A stretch of 64,000 nucleotides of DNA from Erwinia sp039023475 (GCF_039023475.1 NZ_JBCHVB010000002.1:124001-188000), one strand, 5' to 3'. Positions 26,221 through 34,844 are shown, counted from the stretch's first letter. Notes: generated from the sequence alone by a model not told the origin. A program made the numbers and translations.

Positions 26221-27387
26221 TCATTGTTGCCATTTTAATAAAGTGTCCTTGTTTAAGATAATGCATTTCTTTGTTGACTGTTGAAGTTTTTTACGCAGTC
26301 TGTTATCAAATTCTTTATCTCCTAATTGATAATGCATACTTTCATTTAAAATTTCAGGTGTATTTTTAGGGCAGATAAGGCTGACGTTTCCTAATGTAAA
26401 AAGGTTGACCCCTTCAAATATATGAAATTTTTTATCTTTACTTTCTGAATATCCCCATCTTTTTCCTGCAAACATTTCAGCAGGATATTTTTCAGCGGGG
26501 ACAGCATAACAATACATTGTAAGATCCATAACACCAGATAATTTCATTGTCATGTTAATTATCATTGCAGGTATAACCGGTAACAGACTGGATGTCAGTG
26601 CCAATGTTATTAATGTTGAGAAAAAGAATGCGGTTAATCTTTTTAGTAATCCAGCTCTTAAACCTGAAAAAACCATAAGAGGGATAAGGGTAAGTATAAT
26701 AATAAGAGATGTCAGACTAAACAACCAAATAGCTTCCTTTAGGTTTCCTGTGCCGTCAGGGAATTTCAGAGTTTTCATTATCAAACCTAATGGAAAGACA
26801 AATGAACAAGATACTAAGCCAAGTAGTGCTGGCTTAAAAAAATTAATGATTGTAATGAAAGCTATTTTGTCCCGGCCTGATAAAATACCTGACCGATACG
26901 ATACTATTTTTTTATTAAATGAATAAGTTAATGCAACGCAAGCGATGATGTTGATTATAAAGAAGATAGGCACAACAGGTCCGTTTTCAACTGGCATTTC
27001 TACTTTTTTAAAGTAGTACATACCCCCCCAGAATAGAGCTGCTGCGATGAACGAGCTTAGTATCAAAGCCAGTGTGTATCCACGCTCTATTTTTTTGTAA
27101 TCACTATAATTCTTCAGTTCTGTATGGAGGATAAGTGGTGGAATAATTGAGGGGATATAAAAAACAATGCAAAAAATTAAAATGCTTATGATTGAGTAAA
27201 ATGCGACAAAATTCAATATTTCATTAAAGCTTATTGCTTGTAAAAATATATCTTGTCTTCCTATGCGGTAAAGGTAAATCCATATAAATAAGGTTGATAT
27301 AGCTATAATTATAAATGATGGTGTCAGTATTGATATAAGAGCTTTTTTTATAGCGCTTGATCTGGAAATCTGAGGGATTTCTGCCAT
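26221..27387 (-). CDS. Orphan polytopic membrane protein in prophage remnant
   Basis: Unrecognised protein of 388 residues, intact. About seven hydrophobic helices are visible (roughly 18-40, 58-86, 104-124, 138-157, 175-203, 222-245, 255-282), with basic loops between them, followed by a hydrophilic C-terminal domain of about 100 residues containing three cysteines (YCYAV, LICPKN, KKCII). Very AT-rich with Ile/Phe/Lys-rich composition, clearly foreign to the surrounding core genes. It lies between a broken portal gene and a broken integrase yet has no disruption, which suggests selection for its function. No catalytic motif is seen; superinfection exclusion or another defence role is only a guess. 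Confidence 0.75.
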   Translation of the reverse strand: MAEIPQISRSSAIKKALISILTPSFIIIAISTLFIWIYLYRIGRQDIFLQAISFNEILNFVAFYSIISILIFCIVFYIPSIIPPLILHTELKNYSDYKKIERGYTLALILSSFIAAALFWGGMYYFKKVEMPVENGPVVPIFFIINIIACVALTYSFNKKIVSYRSGILSGRDKIAFITIINFFKPALLGLVSCSFVFPLGLIMKTLKFPDGTGNLKEAIWLFSLTSLIIILTLIPLMVFSGLRAGLLKRLTAFFFSTLITLALTSSLLPVIPAMIINMTMKLSGVMDLTMYCYAVPAEKYPAEMFAGKRWGYSESKDKKFHIFEGVNLFTLGNVSLICPKNTPEILNESMHYQLGDKEFDNRLRKKLQQSTKKCIILNKDTLLKWQQ

Positions 27388-27561
27388 ACGTATTTTCCTA
27401 TGCCATTAGAATATTGTTCGCATGTTATTTATTTTTAAAAGTATATACATTATTAATTCTAATGATAAGCTGAATCAATATTTTTTTCGACTTTACGTTT
27501 TTTGATTTTTTTCAATCTATTGTGTCATCATTCGCATAATAGTAAATGCGTGAATATGGTC

Positions 27562-27986
27562 CTCTACACAGCGAACCGGCGCTACTCGTCAAACATCGCC
27601 CTAAAATACGCCAGCTCTAAATTTACTGTGCGAGGCGTAACAGTCTTCACTCGAGTGGACCGCGTGATCTTCCCGCTTAACCGCTGCTCGCGATAAGACG
27701 CAAAAATTTTCGCGTTAAATTCAGTTACAAAGGGATTGCCCGTTGCCTCGCAGGCAAACGCCATTGTGCTCCGACGCTTCTTGCCATCAGCCAACGTGAT
27801 GCCGTGCGTGTTGAACCACAATTCAACCAGAGCGATAACGCGCCTCTTGTCCGCCTTTTTACCCAGTCAGAGTTTATCTTACGCCTGATCTTTGATGTGT
27901 TTCTCAAAAGACAGGACTTCGCCCTTGGTCACAAACTGGCGGCGAATACGCTTGCCGTCACGGCCAATAGAAAAATCTGCCGCCAT
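27562..27986 (-). pseudogene. int: P2-type tyrosine integrase, truncated and frameshifted
   Basis: The N-terminal arm-binding domain starts at ATG 27986 (MAADFSIGRDGKRIRRQFVTKGE) and stops at 27879. Homology resumes in another frame from about 27862 (KADKRRVIALVELWFNTHGITL) through the core-binding domain to AYFRAMFDE, where a TAG at 27582 replaces a sense codon; recognisable sequence ends soon after. The whole catalytic domain (Arg, HxxR and Tyr) is missing. Its 5' end faces the tRNA gene. Confidence 0.87.
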
Positions 27987-28029
27987 TTTGTCGCCACTTA
28001 TAATGCACCAACAAAAAAGCCACCCTCTG
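27971..28029. repeat. Right copy of 59-bp direct repeat (tRNA-proximal)
   Basis: Identical to 23279-23337. It covers the integrase leader and its first five codons and lies 37 bp from the tRNA 3' end. A GCCACC...GGTGGC stem (GCCACCCTCTGAAAGGTGGC, 28019-28038) overlaps its right end and continues outside it. Confidence 0.9.
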
Positions 28030-28066
28030 AAAGGTGGCTTAATATCCTGATTTAACAGGTAAAATT

Positions 28067-28143
28067 TGGTGGCCCCTACTGGACTTGAACCAGTGACCAA
28101 GCGATTATGAGTCGCGTGCTCTAACCAACTGAGCTAAGGGGCC
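28067..28143 (-). tRNA. ileX: tRNA-Ile (CAU, lysidine-type)
   Basis: 77-nt cloverleaf including encoded CCA: acceptor GGCCCCT...AGGGGCC, D arm with AGCTCAGTTGGTTAGAGC, anticodon loop CTCATAA, T arm GGTTCAAGTCC. It matches E. coli ileX apart from a few arm changes. The CAU anticodon in this body is the minor isoleucine tRNA whose C34 is modified by TilS to read AUA, not methionine. Its 3' end is the integration site of the adjacent element. Confidence 0.93.
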
Positions 28144-28371
28144 TGCGGCGCAGGATTATAATGGAAGTTGCTGGGGCAATCCAGCGGTAAACAATCATTT
28201 GTTGAATTTTCAGGCGGAACGGGCATGCTGGAAATGGGTTAAATAACAACCGTTTCCGCCATCAGCCCCGCGGCGTACAGGGCTCGATAAGGGAATAGCG
28301 GCCTCGTTAACGGCCTGCTTTTCTGTTCTGGCGGAACCTATTCATCTGCATTTTTAACGGTGGTCGCATCT

Positions 28372-29310
28372 ATGACTTACTTCACCGGCCAGCCGGAGGC
28401 GGAAATCCGTCGCCGGAAAATGGCGGCGTTGATTACCCAGCTGGCGCCCGGTAATGGCTACACCCAGTCGACGCTGGATGATGTCCGGTTTCTGCGATCG
28501 GACGTGCCGATCCAGCAGACGCCCGTGCTTTATGAACCTTCAATCGTGGTCGTCTGTCAGGGGCGTAAGCGCGGCTTCTGGGGCGAAGAAATGTTCCTCT
28601 ATGACGCGCAGCATTTCCTGGTGGTCGCCGTGCCTCTGCCCTTTGTCAGCCAGACGGAAGCGACGCTGGAGGAGCCGATGCTGGCGGTGGCGCTGCGGCT
28701 GGATTTTCAGGCATTGGCGGATTTGCTGATAACGCTGGAGATCCCGGTTACTCGCAGTAATATGCCGGTGAGTATGGCGTCTACACCTCTGGATGACTCT
28801 CTGGGAGTGAGCGTGATCCGTCTGCTGGAAGCGCTCCGCTCGCCCGAAGAAGCTCGTGTTCTGGGTCCCGGCCTGTTGCGGGAAATTTACTACCGCGTGC
28901 TCACCGGCGATCAGGGAGCCGCACTGCGTGCCGCGCTGGCGCAGCAGGGCTATTTTGCTCAAATCAGTCAGGCATTGCGCATGTTACAGACGCGCTATCA
29001 GGAGCGTTTTGAAGTGGCTGGTCTGGCCCGTGAGGTGGGCATGAGCGTGGCGGCATTCCACGCGCACTTCAAAGCGATTACCCAGATGTCGCCCATACAG
29101 TACCTGAAATCTACCCGGTTACATCATGCAAGGCTGCTGATGGTGCGGGGCGGTATTTCCGCCGCCGCGGCGTCAGCGGAGGTGGGCTATGAAAGCCCCT
29201 CGCAGTTCAGCCGGGAGTTTAAGCGCTTCTTTGGCCGCAGCCCCGTTCAGGAAGCGCTTTTTATGCAGGAAATTCTGCAACTCTCTCCCGCCGTTGGCAT
29301 GGCAGGCTAA
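28372..29310 (+). CDS. AraC-family regulator with AraC_N domain
   Basis: Transcription regulator of 312 residues. The N-terminal AraC_N type cupin-like domain (about 20-180; LYEPSIVVVCQGRKRG and LVVAVPLPF are typical) precedes two C-terminal helix-turn-helix motifs (about 215-300, GMSVAAFHAHFKAITQMSP and GYESPSQFSREFKRFFGRSP). ATG 28372 chosen; an in-frame GTG 12 bases earlier is possible. Regulators of this type often lie beside and control a short-chain dehydrogenase; the next gene is one, though convergent. Confidence 0.88.
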   Translation: MTYFTGQPEAEIRRRKMAALITQLAPGNGYTQSTLDDVRFLRSDVPIQQTPVLYEPSIVVVCQGRKRGFWGEEMFLYDAQHFLVVAVPLPFVSQTEATLEEPMLAVALRLDFQALADLLITLEIPVTRSNMPVSMASTPLDDSLGVSVIRLLEALRSPEEARVLGPGLLREIYYRVLTGDQGAALRAALAQQGYFAQISQALRMLQTRYQERFEVAGLAREVGMSVAAFHAHFKAITQMSPIQYLKSTRLHHARLLMVRGGISAAAASAEVGYESPSQFSREFKRFFGRSPVQEALFMQEILQLSPAVGMAG

Positions 29311-29311
29311 A

Positions 29312-29339
29312 GCCGGGAGAGGCGGCACCTTCTCCCGGC
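29312..29339. terminator. Bidirectional hairpin between AraC and SDR genes
   Basis: Perfect 9-bp stem GCCGGGAGA (29312-29320) / TCTCCCGGC (29331-29339) in the 48-bp gap between two convergent genes; no T-run. Confidence 0.55.
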
Positions 29340-29358
29340 CAGGCGATCTGAACGTCGA

Positions 29359-30093
29359 TCAGTACGGGCTGCTGGTCGGGCGAATCACCATCTCACTCAC
29401 GTCAACATCGTCAGGCTGACCGATTGCCCAGGCAATAGCGCGGGCGATAGCGAGCGGATCGAGCGCCACGTTGCGAAAGGATCTCATCGCTTCGCGGGCG
29501 CTTTCGTCGGTGATCGTTTCGGCCAGTTCGGACGTCACAACGCCCGGTGAAACAACCGTAACGCGCAGTTTATCCGTTTCCTGCCGCAGCCCGTCCGACA
29601 GGGCGCGAACCGCGAATTTGGTGGCGCAGTAGACTGCGGCGGTGGGGGAGACGGAGAGCCCGCCGATGGACGACACGTTAATAATATGACCGTGCTGCTG
29701 CTGTTCCATCAGCGGCTGGACGGCGGCAATGCCGTACAGTACGCCCCGGATATTCACATCAATCATCTGATTCCACTCCGACACTTTACGGGATGAAAGC
29801 GGGGAGAGAGGCATCACACCGGCGTTATTTATCATCACGTCCAGCCCGCCAAAGCGGCGTGTCGCCTCAGCGATAAAGGCTTCCATCTGCGACAGGCTCG
29901 TGACATCGAGCGCCATGCAGGCTGCCTCACCACCGGCCTCCTGGATCTCAGCAACCAGCTTTTCCAGACGTTCAGTCCGGCGCGCACCGACAAAAACTTT
30001 TGCTCCTTTCGCCGCCAGCAGGCGGGCCGTTGCCTCGCCAATGCCACTGCTGGCACCGGTAATCGCAACAATTTTATTGTTCAGTTCAGACAC
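29359..30093 (-). CDS. Short-chain dehydrogenase/reductase
   Basis: Classical SDR oxidoreductase of 244 residues. Cofactor motif TGASSGIGEATARLLAAKG (14-32), NNAGVMPLSPL (about 88-98), and the catalytic Ser/Tyr/Lys set in INVSSIGG and VYCATKFAV (YxxxK, about 153-157). The Arg-Arg after the first strand (GARRTE) favours NADP. GTG start with AAGGAG upstream. Substrate unknown; probably aldehydes, ketones or alcohols, and perhaps controlled by the AraC-type neighbour. Confidence 0.9.
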   Translation of the reverse strand: MSELNNKIVAITGASSGIGEATARLLAAKGAKVFVGARRTERLEKLVAEIQEAGGEAACMALDVTSLSQMEAFIAEATRRFGGLDVMINNAGVMPLSPLSSRKVSEWNQMIDVNIRGVLYGIAAVQPLMEQQQHGHIINVSSIGGLSVSPTAAVYCATKFAVRALSDGLRQETDKLRVTVVSPGVVTSELAETITDESAREAMRSFRNVALDPLAIARAIAWAIGQPDDVDVSEMVIRPTSSPY

Positions 30094-30221
30094 GGGAAAC
30101 TCCTTAACGGTTTCTGCTGAACGGCCTCTCCGTCAGCAGTAACCAGAGTAACGGCAACCCCATCGGGTGCGAATATCCGGGGCTCTGCAAAGCTTGCCTG
30201 TTTCTCTTTGGATCTTTTAGC

Positions 30222-30779
30222 TCAGGAAATTACCGGCGGATGATAGATAGCGGCGCTCCAGTGGCGACTGCTGGCGTGTTTTTCCGCCAGCCAGCCGCTT
30301 TTGCGCAGATGGCGGGCGATCAGCTTATTCATAATCCCGTGCCCCAGTAGCAGTACGTTGCCCTGCGCGGAGAGTTCAATCAGTTTGTCAGCGGCAAGCG
30401 CCGCCCGCTGCTCCGCCTGCCGTAAGGACTCTACCGAACCGGCATAGCCGCAAAGCCATAGCAGGCGCAGCAGCGCAAGCCAGAGTGAGGGCGGAAGATG
30501 CGGATAGCCCAGCCTGATAACCGGCAATGATACTTCGCTAAAGATCGCATCTATATGCGCCGGCTCCAGCCTGAGCTTAGCCAGCGAGGAGCGGGCGCGG
30601 GGAAGGGGGCTGGTCACCACATAATCTGCTATTGCGGCCAGGCGCCGGCTTTTCGCCGGAGGCAGGTCCTGCACCAGGGAGAGATCGTATGCTTCACACC
30701 ACTGGGCCATCGCCAGCGCGGGCACCCGACCCGGCGCATAATGATCTGGCTTACCGTGGCGCATCAGGATGATGCTCAT
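30222..30779 (-). CDS. Histidine phosphatase family protein
   Basis: Branch 1 histidine phosphatase-like protein of 185 residues. The phospho-histidine motif is LMRHGKP (His8) at the N-terminus, and the second histidine is in LLGHGIMN (about 144-151). Arg in SPLPRARSS fits the phosphate pocket. Relatives include SixA- and CobC-like enzymes; the substrate is not evident. A PurR-like box lies about 85 bp upstream of its start. Confidence 0.85.
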   Translation of the reverse strand: MSIILMRHGKPDHYAPGRVPALAMAQWCEAYDLSLVQDLPPAKSRRLAAIADYVVTSPLPRARSSLAKLRLEPAHIDAIFSEVSLPVIRLGYPHLPPSLWLALLRLLWLCGYAGSVESLRQAEQRAALAADKLIELSAQGNVLLLGHGIMNKLIARHLRKSGWLAEKHASSRHWSAAIYHPPVIS

Positions 30780-31367
30780 GATTTTGCCTCACAGAATTTT
30801 TTAAAAAGCCTATGTGCGAAAAGCGGATAAAACAAATCCGTCTCCTTTTATCTTTACGGCGTTTGCAAGCGGTTGCATCTCATTTTAGTGCCATACCTGG
30901 TCACTTAGGTCTCTGATTCGCATAATAAGCCGCATTGCCTAAAAACTGACAATTACTGAAATTTTTTAGATTAATAATAAGCGAACTTTTTCCCGTAAAC
31001 GCTTAATGAATCGTTAACTTATTGTTAATTAAGGCTCCAGAATTAGACTGTAAAATTGAAATGTGAAGATTTTCTAATTTATTTTGGCGCATACCTTGAT
31101 TTGTCTACGCGTGTAGATACAATGAGCCCGATTTAAAAATTCACCGTGCTGGATGTTTTTTGCCAGGTGAAGGTCACCCTGTTTCACGTTTTTATTTGAT
31201 TGGTTCTGAAAGCCAACGGACGGGAAACAGCGACAGCGACACCCAACACCAGGGAACCCGTTACTGACCTTTCATCACAAATCTGCAAAAGAATGTCCTC
31301 GCTGGCGAATGCAGTTGCGTATCAGGACGGCCAGGGAAGGCAAAAACGCACATAACAGGGAGTTTTT
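30780..31367. other. Long divergent promoter region
   Basis: 588 bp between the histidine phosphatase and the transporter, transcribed away from each other. It contains a PurR/LacI-type box (30863-30878), an AT-rich core (30950-31080) and a short dyad CTAC-GCGT-GTAG at about 31109-31120 that could be an operator for the local LacI-type regulator. No supported gene. Confidence 0.5.
30863..30878. promoter_or_regulatory. PurR-like operator
   Basis: TTGCAAGCGGTTGCAT fits the PurR consensus ANGCAANCGNTTNCNT at 10 of 11 fixed positions, only the first base differing. It has the central CG of LacI-family operators. Either PurR or the nearby LacI-type protein (32824) could bind; only binding data would tell. 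Confidence 0.5.
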
Positions 31368-32768
31368 ATGTCCATACCTCAAGATATTCCGCACGCCGGA
31401 ACCCCTCCACAACATGCCGCCTCCGCCGCAGATGAACGCCTGCTTACGCCCGAAGGACGTAAGGATTTCTGGCGGGCTACCTTTTCCTGCTGGCTGGGCA
31501 CCGCCATGGAGTATGCTGATTTTGCGCTCTACGGCCTGGCGGCGGGGATCATCTTCGGCGACGTCTTTTTTCCTGAAGCCACGCCCGCCATGGCGCTCCT
31601 CTCAAGTTTTGCCACCTGGTCCGTGGGATTTATTGCGCGGCCCATTGGCGCGCTGTTTTTTGGCTGGCTTGGCGATCGTAAAGGGCGCAAGGCGGTAATG
31701 ATCTCCACCATTATCCTGATGGGCGCTTCCACAACGCTGATCGGGCTGATCCCCAGCTACGCTTCCATTGGTCTCTGGGCGCCGGCCTGCCTGGTGGTAT
31801 TGCGGTTCAGCCAGGGCTTTGGCGCGGGCGCCGAACTCTCCGGGGGGACAGTGGTACTGGGGGAATACGCACCAGCGGAAAAACGCGGGCTGGTTTCATC
31901 CATTATCGCGCTGGGTTCTAACAGCGGAACGCTGGTAGCCTCGCTGGTCTGGCTGGCGGTAGTGCAGATGGATCAGCAGCAGCTTCAGGCGTGGGGCTGG
32001 CGTATTCCCTTTTTGTGCAGCTCACTGATCGCGCTGGTTGCACTGTGGATCCGCCGCCATCTGAAAGAAACGCCGGTTTTCGAGCGCAGAAAAGCGGCGC
32101 TTGAGGCTGAGAGGCTTACTGCGCAACATACCCTTCAGGCAGTACCCGATAACCGCAGCTTCTGGCGACGTGGACGGGCTTTCTTTACTTTAGTGGGCCT
32201 GCGCATTGGCGAAAACGGCCCTTCCTACCTGGTGCAGGGGTTTATGATTGGCTATGTCGTCAAGATGCTGGCGGTCGACAAATCTGTGGCGACCACGGCG
32301 GTTTTTATGGCTTCACTGCTCGGCTTCCTTATTATCCCCGTTGCCGGCTGGCTCTCTGACCGCTTTGGCCGCCGCATCACCTACCGCTGTTTTTGCCTGT
32401 TACTGATCCTCTATGCCTTCCCGGCATTTATGCTGCTTGATTCCCGTGAACCGGCGATTGTCATTGCCACTATTGTGGCCGGAATGGGGCTGGCGTCGCT
32501 GGGCATTTACGGCGTGCAGGCAGCGTGGGGCGTGGAAATGTTCGGTGTAAAAAACCGCTACACTAAAATGGCGACGGCGAAGGAGCTGGGCTCAATACTC
32601 TCCGGCGGTACAGCACCGCTGATTGCCGCAGCCCTTCTTTCATGGACGGGGCACTGGTGGCCAATAGCGCTCTATTTTGCGGTAATGGCGGCAATCGGTT
32701 TTGTAACGACGTTCGTTGCACCGGAAACGCGCGGTCGCGATCTTAACGATCCTGAGGATGCCATCTGA
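31368..32768 (+). CDS. MHS-family (MFS) metabolite:proton symporter
   Basis: Major facilitator superfamily transporter of 466 residues in the metabolite:H+ symporter subfamily (ShiA/YhjE/ProP relatives). Twelve transmembrane helices; family motifs are MEYADFALYGLAAGI in helix 1, GDRKGRKAVM in loop 2-3, FSQGFGAGAELSGG in helix 4 and SDRFGRRITY in loop 8-9. It begins with GGGAG upstream of ATG and is followed 55 bp later by a LacI-type regulator and then a nucleoside hydrolase, so a nucleoside or related compound is a plausible substrate, by inference only. Confidence 0.88.
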   Translation: MSIPQDIPHAGTPPQHAASAADERLLTPEGRKDFWRATFSCWLGTAMEYADFALYGLAAGIIFGDVFFPEATPAMALLSSFATWSVGFIARPIGALFFGWLGDRKGRKAVMISTIILMGASTTLIGLIPSYASIGLWAPACLVVLRFSQGFGAGAELSGGTVVLGEYAPAEKRGLVSSIIALGSNSGTLVASLVWLAVVQMDQQQLQAWGWRIPFLCSSLIALVALWIRRHLKETPVFERRKAALEAERLTAQHTLQAVPDNRSFWRRGRAFFTLVGLRIGENGPSYLVQGFMIGYVVKMLAVDKSVATTAVFMASLLGFLIIPVAGWLSDRFGRRITYRCFCLLLILYAFPAFMLLDSREPAIVIATIVAGMGLASLGIYGVQAAWGVEMFGVKNRYTKMATAKELGSILSGGTAPLIAAALLSWTGHWWPIALYFAVMAAIGFVTTFVAPETRGRDLNDPEDAI

Positions 32769-32823
32769 AGTCGGATCTGAACCTGACGCGAAGGCTGGCC
32801 CTTAACGCTAACAGGAAAGTCGT

Positions 32824-33846
32824 TTGGCAAAGTTGATGCAAAAGCGTGCAACAAGAGCGGACGTGGCCAGAGTAGCGGGCACGTCCGTTGCCGTTGTGAG
32901 CTACGTGATCAATAACGGCCCGCGACCTGTCGCCGTGGCCACGCGGCTCCGCGTGCTGGAGGCGATAAAAATAACCGGCTACCGGCCAAACAACCTTGCC
33001 CGGGCGCTGGCGTCCGGGACCACCAAAACGTACGGGCTGGTGGTGCCCAATATCGGCAATGCGTTTATCGCCTCTTTTGCCCATGCGCTTCAGCAGGAAG
33101 CCCTGGATCATGGCATGGTAATGCTGCTGGGCGATGCGGGGGACAGCCGCAAACGGGAACTGGAGTTGCTGAATAATCTGCTTAGTCAACAGATCGACGG
33201 GTTGCTGTATAACAGCGTCGATCGTCATCCTTACATCGATCTGATCCGGGAAAGTGGCACGCCGTTTGTCATGCTGGATCGCGTCGATCCCGGTTTAAAC
33301 GTTAATATTCTTCGCGTGGATGAAAGCGCGGCCGCCTTTCAGGTTACCGCTCATCTGCTCAGCCATGGCTATCAGGAGGTGGGCATTATCTGCGGCCCGC
33401 TGGAAAGGCTGAATACCCAGGACCGGCTTGCGGGCTGGCGTAAGGCACTGCGTGAATATGGGCTGATTGAGCATCCACAGTGGATATTTCCGGCAACCTA
33501 TACCCGCGAAGGAGGCTATCAGGCGGCAAAACATATGCTGCTGGCCGGTAAACTCCCGCGAGCCTTATTTATTTCAAATGAGGCACAGGCGACAGGCTGT
33601 TTGCGGGCGCTGACGGAAAATAATATCAGAGTACCGGAGCAGCTGGCGCTGGTCTGTTTTAACGGGACGGATCGGTCCGCCTATCATGTTCCCTCGCTGA
33701 CCACGGTGCGTCAGCCGGTGAATGAAATGGCTAAAAAAGCGATTGAGATGCTCATGGCGCCGGCTGGTCAGGTGCAGCTGAGCGAATTTTCTCACCGGCT
33801 TGAGATCGGTGAATCCTGCGGCTGTCAGCCCCCTCTTTTCAGGTAA
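32824..33846 (+). CDS. LacI-family transcriptional regulator
   Basis: 340 residues. An N-terminal helix-turn-helix (RADVARVAGTSVAVVSYVINN, with the hinge YRPNNLARALASG) is followed by a periplasmic-binding-like sugar/nucleoside-sensing domain. The frame opens at TTG 32824, which has AGGA seven bases upstream; an ATG four codons later is too far from that site. It lies between the transporter and the hydrolase in one apparent operon and probably represses it in response to a nucleoside or ribose-type ligand. The C-terminal GESCGCQPP is unusual in having two cysteines. Confidence 0.88.
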   Translation: MAKLMQKRATRADVARVAGTSVAVVSYVINNGPRPVAVATRLRVLEAIKITGYRPNNLARALASGTTKTYGLVVPNIGNAFIASFAHALQQEALDHGMVMLLGDAGDSRKRELELLNNLLSQQIDGLLYNSVDRHPYIDLIRESGTPFVMLDRVDPGLNVNILRVDESAAAFQVTAHLLSHGYQEVGIICGPLERLNTQDRLAGWRKALREYGLIEHPQWIFPATYTREGGYQAAKHMLLAGKLPRALFISNEAQATGCLRALTENNIRVPEQLALVCFNGTDRSAYHVPSLTTVRQPVNEMAKKAIEMLMAPAGQVQLSEFSHRLEIGESCGCQPPLFR

Positions 33847-33866
33847 CCCCTTATTAAAGACACTTC

Positions 33867-34844
33867 ATGAAACGACTTATTATTGATTGCGATCCGGGAA
33901 ACGGCATAGCCGGGGCTAACGTGGATGACGGGCTGGCACTCGCGCTTGCGCTGGGATCGAAAGCGCTCTCGCTGGAGCTGATTACCATTGTTGCCGGCAA
34001 CACGCCTAACGATGTGGGCTACAGCGTGGCGAAAGACTTAACCGACAGGCTTGGGATTACGGTGCCCGTCGTGCAGGGAGCCTCACGGGCGCTGGCCGAA
34101 CCTCCGGAGCCCTGGCGTAAAGAGCTGGATAACCGGATCCATATCAACAAGCTTGGCCATCTGTGGAAGGACGTCCGGCCGCCAGAGAGGGCTGTCGCGC
34201 CCAGTCGTGAGGCTGCGGATGCTATTGGCGAGTTAATCTGCGCCAATCCGGGTCAAATCACCCTGGTGGCGATCGGCCCGTTAACCAACGTGGCGCTTGC
34301 GCTGGAGCGCTATCCGGAAATGGCGGAGGCGGTGCAGGAGATTGCCATTATGGGCGGCGTGTTCGCGCTGGATCATTTTATCAAAGATACCAATTTTGGC
34401 CTCGATCCCGAGGCGGCACATCAGGTACTGACCAGCCGGGCGAACATTACGCTGGTGCCGATGGATGTCACCACCCAGACGATGATGACGCATAGCGATT
34501 TGGATCGCATTGAACGGTTTAACACTCCGCTGGCAAAATTTGTCACCGACACGGTTCGTCCATGGCTGGACTATTCGATGCAGACCCGTCATCTTCCGGG
34601 CTGCTGGATCCATGATGCGCTGGTGGTGGCCTGGCTGCTGAATCCGGGAATTGCGACAGCGGCGGACTACTTTGTGGACGTTGAGCTGAGGCCGGGTCAG
34701 ACGCGGGGAAAATCCTGGCGCTATCGTCAGCCGCTGGGCGTCAGCGTTGGCACAGGTGAGCCCGCTGGTGGAGTGATTCATGTGCTGAAAACGGTGAATA
34801 ACCGGCTACTGCTGGAGATGATTGAACAGGCATTGGCGCACTGA
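33867..34844 (+). CDS. Nucleoside hydrolase (IunH family)
   Basis: Nucleosidase of 325 residues that cleaves the N-glycosidic bond of ribonucleosides. The calcium-binding N-terminal motif is DCDPGNGIAGANVDDGLAL (Asp7, Asp9 and the Asp pair in NVDDG; a slight insertion compared with the usual DPGxDD), with IGPLTNVALALE (about 132-143) and the catalytic histidine region WIHDALVVAWLL (about 249-260). It starts 20 bp after the LacI-type gene, so the two are co-transcribed. Purine or pyrimidine preference is not readable. Confidence 0.9.
   Translation: MKRLIIDCDPGNGIAGANVDDGLALALALGSKALSLELITIVAGNTPNDVGYSVAKDLTDRLGITVPVVQGASRALAEPPEPWRKELDNRIHINKLGHLWKDVRPPERAVAPSREAADAIGELICANPGQITLVAIGPLTNVALALERYPEMAEAVQEIAIMGGVFALDHFIKDTNFGLDPEAAHQVLTSRANITLVPMDVTTQTMMTHSDLDRIERFNTPLAKFVTDTVRPWLDYSMQTRHLPGCWIHDALVVAWLLNPGIATAADYFVDVELRPGQTRGKSWRYRQPLGVSVGTGEPAGGVIHVLKTVNNRLLLEMIEQALAH

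Larger units (their letters stand above)
23279..28066. mobile_element. P2-type prophage remnant or satellite at tRNA-Ile(CAU)
   Basis: Bounded by 59-bp direct repeats and abutting the 3' end of a tRNA gene. Contents: intact Sll1717-type ATPase, frameshifted P2-type portal gene, intact orphan membrane protein and integrase lacking its catalytic domain. Base composition is much more AT-rich than flanking core genes in the ATPase and membrane protein. With no structural operon and a dead integrase it cannot excise by itself; the two intact genes look retained. Confidence 0.75.

Noticed and set aside
27879..28100. 73-codon frame crossing the tRNA gene into the integrase
   Set aside because: Its first part is tRNA and leader sequence; only the part from 27986 belongs to the integrase.
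28067..28143. Reading the CAU tRNA as tRNA-Met
   Set aside because: The body matches the minor isoleucine tRNA (ileX), with GGCCCCT acceptor, not elongator or initiator methionine tRNA.
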